Source: DAOTWA01 sp963702935 (GTDB taxonomy: Bacteria; Chloroflexota; Anaerolineae; Anaerolineales; Anaerolineaceae). Taken from it: DNA of 64,000 bases. The first letter of the stretch is position 1; each line of letters opens with the position of its first letter. The notes beneath the pieces are model-generated. The model searched no databases. It worked only from the letters and a program-made list of their open reading frames with translations, and was not told the origin of the DNA. The stretch lies in contig OY969772.1 in NCBI GenBank assembly GCA_963702935.1, positions 2,542,001 through 2,606,000 on the forward strand. The letters run 5' to 3'. Positions 54,236 through 62,879 of this stretch are shown here, one piece after another. The translations under genes and the position numbers were made by a program.

Positions 54236-55714
54236 ATGGAACTTAGCTCTCCTCAGCCAATGCATCCCAGGCATGTGCACGCCTGGCTGCGCAAGCTGCG
54301 CGTAGCTTATGCGCCGGATGAAGTTTCACCGTTTATGGAAGAGTTCGTCAGCGAGCTGCTGGATTCCTTCGCGCACGAGGGCCATACCGTGCTCCAGCGC
54401 CCGGAAGGGGTCACGGACGTGCTCCTGACCACGGCCACCTTCGGGCAGCCGGTCAACTGGCATGAGGCCGTCCTCTTTACGGCGCGCCGGCGTTTTGGCC
54501 TGGCCAATAAGCCGGTCGTGTTTACCCTGGTGCAGGTCACGCTGCGAGAGTTCGAGCGCCTCCTGGCTCATTTCAACCGGGCGCTGGAGAAAGAAAAACC
54601 TGATCCGCAGGATTACGCTTTCCCCGGGCTGGCCCCCAGGGCCTACCACACCCTTCACGAGCAGGGCCGGCGTGGTGGGGCCCTCATGGCCGTGGTGCGC
54701 CTGCTGCAATCGCAGACCTTGAGCGCGCGGGTAGTCCTGGTGGTGGGCGAGGAGCACCCGCGGAGCGCCTATACTTTCGACCTGGTCGGAGCGCACCCGC
54801 GCACCGACGGCTCAGACCTGCCGGACTTCTATCGCGACCTGGTGCTGCGCATCGCAACCGCAGCCAGCACGCACGAGATTACCGACCACGAGGTGATCGG
54901 CGCTCCCATCCCGGCGGCCGTGTGGAAGAAGCTGGGCACGCCCGAAGCCATGTGCCGCGCCAGCCGCGAGCTGGGCGAGAGGGAATTTTTCACCGAGATG
55001 GTCAGCGTGGCCAACCTGGTCAGCGTGCCGCTGCTGGATAGCGCCGTCTCCAGCCAATATAGTGAAGGCTGTTTCGCCACCTGGGAGCCGGCCCTGGGCG
55101 GGCTGATCGCTACGATCACGGGCAGCGCCCGCCCGGTGGAGAAGGACCGCTTGAGCGACGACGAGCTGGCCGTGATCGTGGGCGTGCGCTCGCACGGAGA
55201 CGGCGTGCAGGTGCGCCATGTAGAGGGCAAGCGCAACGACCCGCCTTCGTCAGAAGCGGTCGAGATGATGCAGATCGACCTGGGATTGCCCCATCCCCGC
55301 CTGGGTGCGGAATGGGGCTTCGCACAGGAGGCGCCGGTGGTGCGCTCCAAGCTCCACGGCCACCGTGGGGTGCGCGCTTACGATCCCCAGCGGGTGGAGC
55401 ACCTGCCTCTGGGCGCTGCTTACTACGATTACCCGGTGTCCTGTTCGACCGAAGCCCAGGCGAGCGCCATCTGCGCGGCTTTTGCGCGTTCTCAGGCGCT
55501 GAAGGATCCCCAGGATGCGCGCCAGGTGGTGTTCACCGTGCTGCCGGGGCACGGCGTGGTGATCGCCGAGAAATGGGTGCCGGGCAAGGTGCCCTTCCAG
55601 GTGATTTGGGAAGCTATGGATAGCGGGATCTTGCAGATCGACAACCACGTTCCGCAGGGGCCGCTGGAATACCTGCCCACCGGGAACGGACGCGTGAAGC
55701 TGCACGAATATTAG
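54236..55714 (+). CDS. Conserved hypothetical protein, about 490 residues
   Basis: A 492-residue soluble protein that I do not recognise. The first half has LVQVTLREFERLLAHF and GALMAVVRLLQSQTLSARVVLVVGEEHPRSAY; the second half has EVIGAPIPAAVWKKLGTPEAMCRASREL, LGGLIATITGSARPVEKDRLSDDELAVIVGVRSHGDGVQVRHVEG and a C-terminus VVIAEKWVPGKVPFQVIW. The repeated His-rich spots (HGHRGVRAYDP) could bind metal. AGGAGG lies 10 bases before ATG 54236. It follows the SDR gene by 16 bases and may be co-transcribed. Confidence 0.75.
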   Translation: MELSSPQPMHPRHVHAWLRKLRVAYAPDEVSPFMEEFVSELLDSFAHEGHTVLQRPEGVTDVLLTTATFGQPVNWHEAVLFTARRRFGLANKPVVFTLVQVTLREFERLLAHFNRALEKEKPDPQDYAFPGLAPRAYHTLHEQGRRGGALMAVVRLLQSQTLSARVVLVVGEEHPRSAYTFDLVGAHPRTDGSDLPDFYRDLVLRIATAASTHEITDHEVIGAPIPAAVWKKLGTPEAMCRASRELGEREFFTEMVSVANLVSVPLLDSAVSSQYSEGCFATWEPALGGLIATITGSARPVEKDRLSDDELAVIVGVRSHGDGVQVRHVEGKRNDPPSSEAVEMMQIDLGLPHPRLGAEWGFAQEAPVVRSKLHGHRGVRAYDPQRVEHLPLGAAYYDYPVSCSTEAQASAICAAFARSQALKDPQDARQVVFTVLPGHGVVIAEKWVPGKVPFQVIWEAMDSGILQIDNHVPQGPLEYLPTGNGRVKLHEY

Positions 55715-55729
55715 CCCCCGTCGCGGGAA

Positions 55730-55951
55730 TCACTCTGCGCGCTTGCGGCGCAGGTAAAAGCTCCCGATCAGCACCAGGCCAATCCCGCTCACGCTGCGAA
55801 TGGCCATAGAAAGGGCGCCTGTCGTCGGGTCGTTGTCCAGCAGCGGGATCCCGTGCACATACGTGGACGCAAACAGCAGGACGCCGACGATCGTCAGGCC
55901 GATCCCCACGTATTTGAGGCGTTTCCGTCCCTGATTCTCCTCATAATCCAT
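55730..55951 (-). CDS. Small two-helix membrane protein
   Basis: A 73-residue protein with helices YVGIGLTIVGVLLFASTYVHGI and MAIRSVSGIGLVLIGSFYL, and a positive C-terminus (RRKRAE). Start ATG 55951 (MDYEENQGRKR) is favoured for its polar N-terminus; the frame is open to 56008. It is convergent with the hypothetical gene. Function unknown. Confidence 0.6.
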   Translation of the reverse strand: MDYEENQGRKRLKYVGIGLTIVGVLLFASTYVHGIPLLDNDPTTGALSMAIRSVSGIGLVLIGSFYLRRKRAE

Positions 55952-56070
55952 GATCCAGGCTCTCCAATCTGTGCGGGCTAAGGTTGGATATTGTGAAGCG
56001 CAGCCCAATCATAACCCGGAATCGCCGGCCGGGCAACGCGGGAAGCCGAGGGTGTTTGCACGCACGAGTT

Positions 56071-56190
56071 GTCAGGCAGCAGTTGGAAACTGCACCTACA
56101 AACTGCACGAAGCCAGCCTGCGCTGGCTAAAAGCCAGTCGGAGCAGGCCGACTTCGTGTACTTCGTTGCAGCGATTTCAATCGCCTGAAA
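56071..56190. repeat. Single diverged copy of the 144-bp array unit
   Basis: CAGCAGTTGGAAACTGCACC, CACGAAGCCAGCC...GGCTAAAA, GACTTCGTGTACTTCGTTGC and GCGATTTCAATCGC appear in the same order as in the 820-1806 unit. It shows that the element is dispersed in the genome and not confined to the array. Confidence 0.75.
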
Positions 56191-56205
56191 ACGGGGGTGT
56201 TTGCC

Positions 56206-57846
56206 TCACAGCTTTTCGCGCGTGTGCAGGCCGCCGGCGGAGATTTCCCATACCCGGCTGGCAAAGCCTTCGATGAAGTAACGATCATGCGCCGAGGCGA
56301 TGACTGTGCCTTCGAAGGCGGAGAGGGCCTGTTCGAAGCGAGCGCGGGAAGCGATGTCCAGGTGATTGACCGGCTCGTCGAGCAGGAGCAGGTTGCAGCC
56401 GCGCGCCACCATGCAGGCCAGCGAGAGGCGCGCCCGCTCGCCGTAGGAGAGCTTCGCTACCGGGGTGAAGACCTCGTCGCCGGTGAACAGAAAATAGGAG
56501 AGGAAGGCGCGCGCGTCGGTCTCGGAGAAAGCCGCCTGGCGGCGCAGGCTGGTGAACGCATCGGCGCCGGGGTCCAGCTCTTCCTGTTCCTGCGCCATGA
56601 AGCCGGCCCGCACGCCGGAACCCAGGCGCGCCTGGCCTTTCACGGGCGGGATCGACCCGGCGATGGTGCGCAGCAGGGTCGTTTTCCCGCAGCCGTTGGG
56701 GCCGATCAGCGCCACGCGCTCGCCATAGCGGACGGTTTCATTCAGGCCGGCGAGCAGGGCTTGTTCCCCATAGCCGGCGGAGAGGTCTTCCAGCACGACC
56801 ACGTCCCTTCCGGTAGGAGAGGTCTCCCCAAAGGCGATCTTCATCTGCCAGCTCGCGCGGGGCTTTTCCACGTGATCTTCGTTGAGGAGCTGATCCAGGC
56901 GGCGCTCGAGGTGTTTGGCGCGCCCAACGGTTTCCAGGCCGCGGTTGGCGAAGAAGCCGCGCGCGAACTTGTCGTTGGTATCGGCTTTCCCGCCTTTGCG
57001 CGGACGCGCGAGACCGCGCAGGTGGCGAGCGGCGGCCTGCAGGCGGGCAATTTCCTCCTGCTGGTCGCCGTATTCCTGCCTCTGGCGGGCCAGCTCGGCC
57101 TCCTTTTGCTCCAGGTAAGCGCTGTAATTGCCGGGGTAGGCGCGCAGGCGGTGCGTGGCGGCGTCCAGCTCGAGGATGCCGTTCGCCACCCGGTCGAGAA
57201 AGGCGCGGTCGTGCGAGACGACCAGCACCCCACCCTGAAAGGCCAGTATCCAGTCTTCCAGCCAGGCCAGCATGGCTAGATCGAGGTGGTTGGTGGGCTC
57301 GTCCAGCAGCAGCAATTGCGGGGTGGAAAGCAGCACACCCGCCAGCGCCAGGCGCGTCTTTTGGCCGCCGCTCAGATTGGCGACCGGCGTATCCGGCGGC
57401 ATTTCTCCCAGGCCGAGGGCCGCCAGGGTGGCCGGCCCCTGCCCGGCGCCCTCGGCGGCGGCTTCGAGGCGGGCCAGCACGTTGTCGTATTCCTCTTGCA
57501 AGTCGGCGCGTTGCGGGGCGCGGGCCAGGACTGCGGCCAGCTCTTCCAGGCGAGAGGTCAGAGCCGGCAGGTCGCCTTCCATGCGCAGGATGAAGCTGTC
57601 CAGGGTTTCTCCCGGGGCGGGCGCGAACCCCTGGGGCAGGTAGCCCAGGCGCAGGGCAGGCGGGTTGAAGCGCACTACGCCGGCGTCGGGCCGCTCCTGG
57701 CCGGCCAGGATGCGCAGCAAGGTAGTCTTCCCGCTGCCGTTCGGGCCGACCAGGCCCAGCCGGTCATGGCCGTTCAGCGTGAAGGAGACTTCGTTTAGGA
57801 TGGTTTCAATACCAAAGGCTTTTGAGATTTGTTGTACCGTAAGCAT
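56206..57846 (-). CDS. ABC-F family ATPase with attenuation-type leader
   Basis: A 546-residue duplicated ABC ATPase without membrane helices. Half 1 has Walker A GPNGSGKTTL, signature LSGGQKTRLAL and LLLDEPTNHLD; half 2 has GPNGCGKTTL, signature LSYGERARLSLA and LLLDEPVNHLD. Between them is a charged inter-domain linker (QEYGDQQEEIARLQAAARHLRGL...). ABC-F proteins bind the ribosomal E site, and many give resistance to ribosome-targeting antibiotics. ATG 57846 is chosen. The upstream leader with a 6-codon ORF, terminator and SD-pairing repeat is typical of inducible antibiotic-resistance members, which supports that role, though the class cannot be fixed. Confidence 0.9.
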   Translation of the reverse strand: MLTVQQISKAFGIETILNEVSFTLNGHDRLGLVGPNGSGKTTLLRILAGQERPDAGVVRFNPPALRLGYLPQGFAPAPGETLDSFILRMEGDLPALTSRLEELAAVLARAPQRADLQEEYDNVLARLEAAAEGAGQGPATLAALGLGEMPPDTPVANLSGGQKTRLALAGVLLSTPQLLLLDEPTNHLDLAMLAWLEDWILAFQGGVLVVSHDRAFLDRVANGILELDAATHRLRAYPGNYSAYLEQKEAELARQRQEYGDQQEEIARLQAAARHLRGLARPRKGGKADTNDKFARGFFANRGLETVGRAKHLERRLDQLLNEDHVEKPRASWQMKIAFGETSPTGRDVVVLEDLSAGYGEQALLAGLNETVRYGERVALIGPNGCGKTTLLRTIAGSIPPVKGQARLGSGVRAGFMAQEQEELDPGADAFTSLRRQAAFSETDARAFLSYFLFTGDEVFTPVAKLSYGERARLSLACMVARGCNLLLLDEPVNHLDIASRARFEQALSAFEGTVIASAHDRYFIEGFASRVWEISAGGLHTREKL

Positions 57847-57847
57847 G

Positions 57848-57966
57848 AGCAACCTGTGTAGGAAAAGAAAACCGGAGGCAGAAGCCTCCGGTCGATAACA
57901 AGACGTAACGTCGTGCGCCGATCTGGCACGTTCTACCTGAACAAGGGGGTTTTTTTACAGGTTGCT
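57848..57966 (-). promoter_or_regulatory. Leader/SD inverted repeat controlling ABC-F translation
   Basis: AGCAACCTGT in the leader RNA (57966-57957, over the last codons and stop of the leader peptide) is perfectly complementary to ACAGGTTGCT (57857-57848), which covers the likely Shine-Dalgarno of the ABC-F gene. Pairing would block initiation; a ribosome held on the leader peptide would release it. Confidence 0.65.
57861..57892 (-). terminator. Intrinsic terminator in the leader of the ABC-F gene
   Basis: On the minus strand ACCGGAGGC-TTCT-GCCTCCGGT is followed by TTTCTTTTCC. It lies 15 bases upstream of the ABC-F start and downstream of the promoter, so it can only act as an attenuator. 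Its arm GCCTCCG can alternatively pair with the leader CGGAGG at 57989-57984. Confidence 0.85.
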
Positions 57967-57975
57967 GCGAGTCAC
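57955..57975 (-). CDS. Putative 6-residue leader peptide MTRSNL
   Basis: GTG ACT CGC AGC AAC CTG TAA is preceded by GGAGG (57988-57984) with 8 bases between, an excellent ribosome site. It starts about 20 bases after the expected transcription start. Very short leader ORFs with strong ribosome sites are the usual sensors in antibiotic-induced ABC-F and methylase genes. Confidence 0.6.
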   Translation of the reverse strand: MTRSNL

Positions 57976-58002
57976 GGGTGATACCTCCGAGCGAGTAAAA
58001 AA

Positions 58003-58031
58003 ATTATATCACATTCCCGCCGGAAGGTCGA
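58003..58031 (-). promoter_or_regulatory. Promoter of the ABC-F leader
   Basis: On the minus strand TCGACC (58031-58026) and TATAAT (58008-58003) are 17 bases apart. The -10 is a perfect consensus; the -35 matches TTGACA at four positions. Confidence 0.65.
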
Positions 58032-58168
58032 TTTTGGCTTGCGCGCGAAGGTTGTTTCCCAATTAGGGTGGGGTACACCCTAAAAGAGGGTGTTACAATA
58101 GGGGCGGAGGGGTTGACTTCACGAATGGGGTTTGCCTGCTCCGATTCTCACACCTATCAGGGAGCCCT

Positions 58169-59647
58169 ATGGTACTCACTGTGATCGTAATCCTGCTGGT
58201 TATCCTGCTCGTCCTGGCGGCCGTCCTGTTCTTGCGCGCCGCTTTTTTCCCACTCATCGCCGAGCCTGTCGATCCTCCGGAAGAAATCGAGATCGATGAC
58301 CAGCTCGTCGCCGAGCACCTTTCCCGCGTGATCCAGTTCGAGACGATCTCGCAATCTAATTCCAACTATTTCACCGGCTTGATCCAGGCCCTGGAGCGCA
58401 TGTACCCGCGCTTGCACGCTACCCTGCAACGGGAGGTAGTCAGCGAATTCAGCCTGCTGTACACCTGGCCGGGGCGCGACCCGGCGAAAGATGCCCTCTT
58501 GCTCATGGCGCACATGGACGTGGTGCCGGTCGAGCCGGGCAGCGAGAAAGACTGGACTTATCCCGCGTTCGCCGGTCAAATCGCGGAGGGTTACGTGTGG
58601 GGGCGCGGCACCCTGGACGATAAAGGCAGCCTGGTCACCCTGCTTGAGGCGGTCGAGTGGCTGCTCAAGAGCGACTTCCAGCCCGAACAAACGGTTTACC
58701 TGGCTTTTGGGCAGGACGAGGAAGTCGGCGGCCGCAAAGGCGCCCTGTGCATCGCGCGCCTGCTCCAGGAACGGGACGTACATCTGGAGGCGGTGCTGGA
58801 TGAGGGCGGCGTGGTCGCTTCGGGCCTGCTGCAAGGCGTCGAGCGGCCGGTAGCCATGATCGGCGTGGCCGAAAAGGGCATGTTGACCCTGGAGCTGACG
58901 GCCGAGGGCAGCGGCGGGCATTCTTCCATGCCGCCGGCGCAGACCCCGATTGGCATCCTCAGCAACGCGATCAGTCGTCTGGAAGGACAGACCTTCCCGG
59001 CGGATCTGTCCCATTTGCGCACCATGTTCAGCTACCTGGGGGAGGAGCCGTCGATTGGGCTGCGTCTGGTGATGGCCAACCTCTGGCTGTTCGGCGGAAT
59101 CGTGAAGCGTCAGATGTCGGCGCACCCGCAAACCAACGCCATGATCCGCACGACGATCGCCCCGACCATCTTCAATGCCGGCCTCAAGGAGAATGTGCTG
59201 CCGCGCCAGGCGCGCGCGATGGTCAACTTCCGCATGATGCCCGGCGAGGACACCGAATCGGTGCGCGCCCGGGCCGAGCGCATCATCGGCGATGCGCGCG
59301 TGCAGGTGGATTATCCCCTGACCGGGGCGGGCTGGAATCCCTCGCCGGTCTCGGACACATCTTCGCTGGCTTATGCGCTCGTGGATCGCACCGTGCGCCA
59401 GATCTTCCCAGGCGCGCTGGCGGCGCCCTATCTGATGTCAGGGGCCACCGATTCGCGTTACTATCGCGATTTGAGCGATAACATCTTGCGCTTTACCCCC
59501 AACCGCATGAGCCCTGAGGATCTGGAGCGCGTGCATGGCGTCAACGAGCGCATCGCAGTGCAGGACTGCGGCTCGATGGTGCGTTTTTACGTGCAGCTTC
59601 TGCGCAACTTCAGCGACTATACTCGCGCACAAACACCCGAGGAATGA
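58169..59647 (+). CDS. Membrane-anchored M20-family peptidase
   Basis: A 492-residue metallopeptidase with an N-terminal membrane helix (VIVILLVILLVLAAVLFL). Metal-site motifs are MAHMDVVPVEPG, GRGTLDDKGSLVTLLEA and FGQDEEVGGRKGA; the later H-x-S-x-P is SGGHSSMPP, and the dimerisation lid follows. The form is close to carboxypeptidase S/PM20D1-type enzymes that act on N-acyl amino acids or peptides. CAGGGAGCC lies before ATG 58169. Confidence 0.88.
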   Translation: MVLTVIVILLVILLVLAAVLFLRAAFFPLIAEPVDPPEEIEIDDQLVAEHLSRVIQFETISQSNSNYFTGLIQALERMYPRLHATLQREVVSEFSLLYTWPGRDPAKDALLLMAHMDVVPVEPGSEKDWTYPAFAGQIAEGYVWGRGTLDDKGSLVTLLEAVEWLLKSDFQPEQTVYLAFGQDEEVGGRKGALCIARLLQERDVHLEAVLDEGGVVASGLLQGVERPVAMIGVAEKGMLTLELTAEGSGGHSSMPPAQTPIGILSNAISRLEGQTFPADLSHLRTMFSYLGEEPSIGLRLVMANLWLFGGIVKRQMSAHPQTNAMIRTTIAPTIFNAGLKENVLPRQARAMVNFRMMPGEDTESVRARAERIIGDARVQVDYPLTGAGWNPSPVSDTSSLAYALVDRTVRQIFPGALAAPYLMSGATDSRYYRDLSDNILRFTPNRMSPEDLERVHGVNERIAVQDCGSMVRFYVQLLRNFSDYTRAQTPEE

Positions 59648-59670
59648 ATCTGGCCGGCGGCCGCGTAGGG

Positions 59671-59770
59671 GTAGGGCGGCTTTCACAAGCCGCCGCCCAG
59701 GGACGTGTAGTTCGGTAGGACGGCTTTCCAAAGCCGCCGTTTATGAGGGCGGGGAATGAAAGCCCCGCCC
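59671..59770. repeat. REP-like hairpin cluster
   Basis: Three stems follow one another: GGCGGCTTTCACAAGCCGCC, CGGCTTTCCAAAGCCG and GGGCGGGG...CCCCGCCC. The first two are the motif of the array at 25945. It fills much of the 293-bp gap between the M20 peptidase and the next gene; the first may help end the peptidase mRNA. Confidence 0.75.
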
Positions 59771-59940
59771 GGGGCGCCTTACATTTCCGTTAGGTGGGGA
59801 CTCTTGAGCGCGATTCCGAGTTACAATCGTGCCGTCTGGTAAAAATTTACAACTGAACAAAGATATGCATTATCCTCGGCGACGCGCCATCTGCCCCTTA
59901 TCGTTACCTGCCGCGCTGAAATATTGTTTGGAGGTTTGAG

Positions 59941-61174
59941 TTGAAGCGCATTTCCATGGCACTTATCGTAGGGGGGATCGCTGTCCTGTTAGCCGGAATG
60001 GTCGCTCCGGCATACGCACAAACGCCCGCCCCTACGCCACAGGCACAGGCTTGTATAGGCTGCACACCGAACGTGGCCGTCACCCCCGGCGCTTCTCCTG
60101 ACGTTTCTACTACTGCCAGCTCGTCGGCTCAGGCCCTCAGCCTGCCGCCGCTGAAGGCGGTATTGATCGTGGGGCCGATCGTCAACAACGGCGACCCAAC
60201 TCCCTATGAACAACAGATGGATTTAGCCGCCAGCGAGCTGGCGAACAATAACGTCTCCGTGACCAAGCTCTACACCCCCCACGCCACCTGGACGCAGATC
60301 AAGGCGGCCGCCCAGGGAGCGCAGTTCCTCTTCTACGGCGGAGACGGCGTAGGCGGCTGGGCGAATAATGCGGTAGGCGGCTTCAGCCTGGATGACGGCA
60401 TGATCTCTCCCGACCAGATTTCGCAGCGAACTGAAGCTGGCCGCCAATGCCATCGTGATGATCAACGGCTGCTTCGCCGCCGGCTCTTCCGGGGACCCGA
60501 GCGAGGTGCTCACCAACGCACAGGCCCAAACGCGCGTGGCGCAATATTCCGACCCGTTCTTTGCGATCGGCGCCGGCGGTTATTTTTCGGATTGGTATCC
60601 GGACGCCTTCCAGAGCATCGTGCATTCTCTTTTCCAGGGAAAGACCCTCGGCCAGGCCTATCAAAGCTATACGGATTTCGCCTCGGGCTCGTTCGAGCAG
60701 TATTCGCATCCTGATTACCCCTCCCTGGCCCTTTGGCTGGATAAAGGCGCTAAAAACTCCCAGAGCCTGTATAGCTATGCCTTCGCCGGCAAAGCCAACG
60801 CCACCCTGCAAGACCTGTTTCCCCAGCCGACCATGGTGCTTTCGGCGACCAGCCTGATCTTCCTGGCCGACTCGAAATCCCCCCCACAGACGCAATCCGT
60901 GCACATCGATAATTCCACCAGCGGCACTTTTGACTGGACGGCCTCTTCTTCTACCATCCCCTGGGTGACCAACCTGCAGCCCAGCGTCGGAAAGAGCGGC
61001 ACTTACCTGTCGATCACGGTGGATGCTTCAAAACAGAGCGTCGGCACTCAGCTTGCCAAAATCACGGTGCAAACTTCCACACCGGGCATCCAGAATTCCA
61101 ACCAGACGATCAACGTTACCCTCAAGGTAGTCAGCCAGTTGGATCGCGCCTACCTGCCTGCGATTATAAGGTAA
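59941..61174 (+). pseudogene. Secreted caspase-like / BACON-domain protein with one apparent frameshift
   Basis: Two frames make one protein of about 410 residues. A signal peptide (MALIVGGIAVLLAGMVAPAYA) and a Pro/Thr linker lead to a caspase-like domain: LKAVLIVGPIVNNGD, FLFYGGDGVGGWANN and, in the second frame, IVMINGCFAAGSSGDPSE. The second Cys site is like a catalytic Cys, but the usual S/G-G-H-G has Asp for His. The C-terminal 110 residues are BACON-like (LSATSLIFLADSKSPPQTQSVHIDNSTSGTFDWTAS). The frame changes near 60422, where ATTTCGC should be ATTCGC. It ends YLPAIIR. TTG/ATG start is at TTG 59941 behind GGAGGTTTGAG. It overlaps the HD-GYP gene by 11 bases. Confidence 0.65.
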
Positions 61175-62609
61175 GGCTCCCCTTCTGGCGACCGTCGACC
61201 CGCCCAGGCTGCCGGTCTTCCCCCACGATCTCCAGGAATACCCTCACCACCTCCGGGTCGAACAATTTGCCATTCTGTTGGAGGATGTACTCTCTGGCTT
61301 TATCGATGGGCCAGGCCAGGTGATACGGCCGGTTGGAGAGCAGCGCATCCCACACGTCTACCACGGCAAAGATGCGCGCCGGCAAGGGAATCTCCTCGCC
61401 GCTCAGGCCGCGTGGATACCCCGAGCCGTCCCAGCGCTCGTGGTGACAATAAGGGATATCCAGGGCCGGGCGCAGGTAGGTGATGGGCTCGAGCATCTGG
61501 TAGGCGTAGGTGGGGTGGTCTTGCATAAGGGCCCGCTCTTCTTCGGTGAGAGGCCCCTTCTTGAGAAGGATGGTATCCGGAACGCCTATCTTGCCGATAT
61601 CGTGCAGCAGCGCGCCGCGGCGCACGTGCACGAGCTTTTCCCCCTGAATGCCGAGCTTGCTGGCCAGCCTCACGGTCAATAGAGCTACGCGTTGGGTGTG
61701 GCCTTCGGTCTCGTGGTCGCGCAGCTCCATGGCGCGCGACCATCCGGCGATGGTGGCGTCGTAAGCCTGGGTGAGGTCCAGGTTCGAGCGTTGAAGCTGA
61801 TCGACCAGGATGGCGTTCTGGATGGCGATCCCGGCGGCGTTGGCGGCGATGGTCAGCACCTCTATCTTGTCGGCGCTGAAGTAGTCGGGAGTGCTGCTCT
61901 GCACCTGAAGCAGCCCCACGACGGTTTCACGGGAAAGCATGGGCACGTAGAGCACCGCTTTGGGGGGAAGGGCATTCTCCAGAGAAGGGAAGTTGACCGG
62001 CGTGATCGGCATGGTCGGCAGGTCGTGGATGAGCAGGGGACGCCGGGCGCGGATGGCTGCTCGCGGTCCTTCATACCCTGGCAGTTCCAGCGGAATGGGG
62101 GCGTTGTGCGTTACGGTCTCGTCTTCCCCTTCTTGATTGGTAAAGGTGCAATTGATCCATTGCTGTTCGTGGTTGTAAAGAGCGAGGCAGACGCTGCTGA
62201 CCATGGGGACTAACTCGCGGATGGCTTCCTTGAGGTGCAGATAGATCTCTTCCAGATCAAAGGTATCTGCCAGATTCTGGCCCAGGGAATTGATCGTGGC
62301 CAGATTTTCTGCGCGGCGTTGCAGCTCGGCATTATTCTGCTTGAGATCGCCCATCAGGTCGTTGCGGTCGCGATCGAAGGTTTGCCAGGCATCTTCACGC
62401 TGCTTCATTTCCCTGAACATCAAGATAAAGATGAGAGCTGCGCTCGCCAGAACGAACACTCCCCCCTTGTAGGTCTGGAGCTTGGTGATGAACGATGGAT
62501 CGTGGCTGAGGCTCTCCACCAGGCGATCTGAGAAGAGGATCCATAGACCGGAGAAGACAGCATAGAGAAGCGCGGCGCGCAAGATGGGTAAAACCTTATT
62601 GGCTTTCAT
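61164..62609 (-). CDS. GAF/HD-GYP cyclic-di-GMP phosphodiesterase
   Basis: A 481-residue membrane signalling protein. Two N-terminal helices (LPILRAALLYAVFSGLWILFSD; YKGGVFVLASAALIFILMF) and a coiled coil lead to a GAF domain (about residues 105-270, LPPKAVLYVPMLSRETVVGLLQVQS). The HD-GYP domain has HTQRVALLTVRLA, LLHDIGKIGVPDTIL and HHERWDGSGYPRGLSGEEIPLPARIFAVVDVWDAL, with intact HD and GYP motifs. It should hydrolyse cyclic di-GMP. The C-terminal tail beyond residue 465 is short and basic. Confidence 0.93.
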   Translation of the reverse strand: MKANKVLPILRAALLYAVFSGLWILFSDRLVESLSHDPSFITKLQTYKGGVFVLASAALIFILMFREMKQREDAWQTFDRDRNDLMGDLKQNNAELQRRAENLATINSLGQNLADTFDLEEIYLHLKEAIRELVPMVSSVCLALYNHEQQWINCTFTNQEGEDETVTHNAPIPLELPGYEGPRAAIRARRPLLIHDLPTMPITPVNFPSLENALPPKAVLYVPMLSRETVVGLLQVQSSTPDYFSADKIEVLTIAANAAGIAIQNAILVDQLQRSNLDLTQAYDATIAGWSRAMELRDHETEGHTQRVALLTVRLASKLGIQGEKLVHVRRGALLHDIGKIGVPDTILLKKGPLTEEERALMQDHPTYAYQMLEPITYLRPALDIPYCHHERWDGSGYPRGLSGEEIPLPARIFAVVDVWDALLSNRPYHLAWPIDKAREYILQQNGKLFDPEVVRVFLEIVGEDRQPGRVDGRQKGSLTL

Positions 62610-62794
62610 TTTTCTTCATTGTCCAGTAGAGAAAAGAACCAGAAGGTTTAGCTTCGGGATGGATGCGTCTGCCCGTTCGACAGGCGATTTGGGCGAAACA
62701 GAGAATATGTATCTAATTATACATAATCGCGGGGTTGTTTGCTGATGGATTCGATCCCCCTGATTTTTCTTTCTCAAAACAAGCGCAATCCTCT

Positions 62795-62850
62795 CACCCT
62801 GGCCCTTTCCCGAAAGGATAAGGGCAGGGTGTGGCCTGAAAGACGGCCAC
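62795..62850. repeat. Two hairpins in the 270-bp gap after the thioredoxin-like gene
   Basis: CACCCTGGCCC pairs with GGGCAGGGTG (62795-62831) and GTGGCC pairs with GGCCAC (62831-62850). The first resembles a widespread intergenic hairpin. They lie just after the minus-strand gene ending at 62880 and may end that transcript. Confidence 0.45.
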
Positions 62851-62879
62851 ATCCTGCCCCGTGGCCTTGCGTTCAGCTT

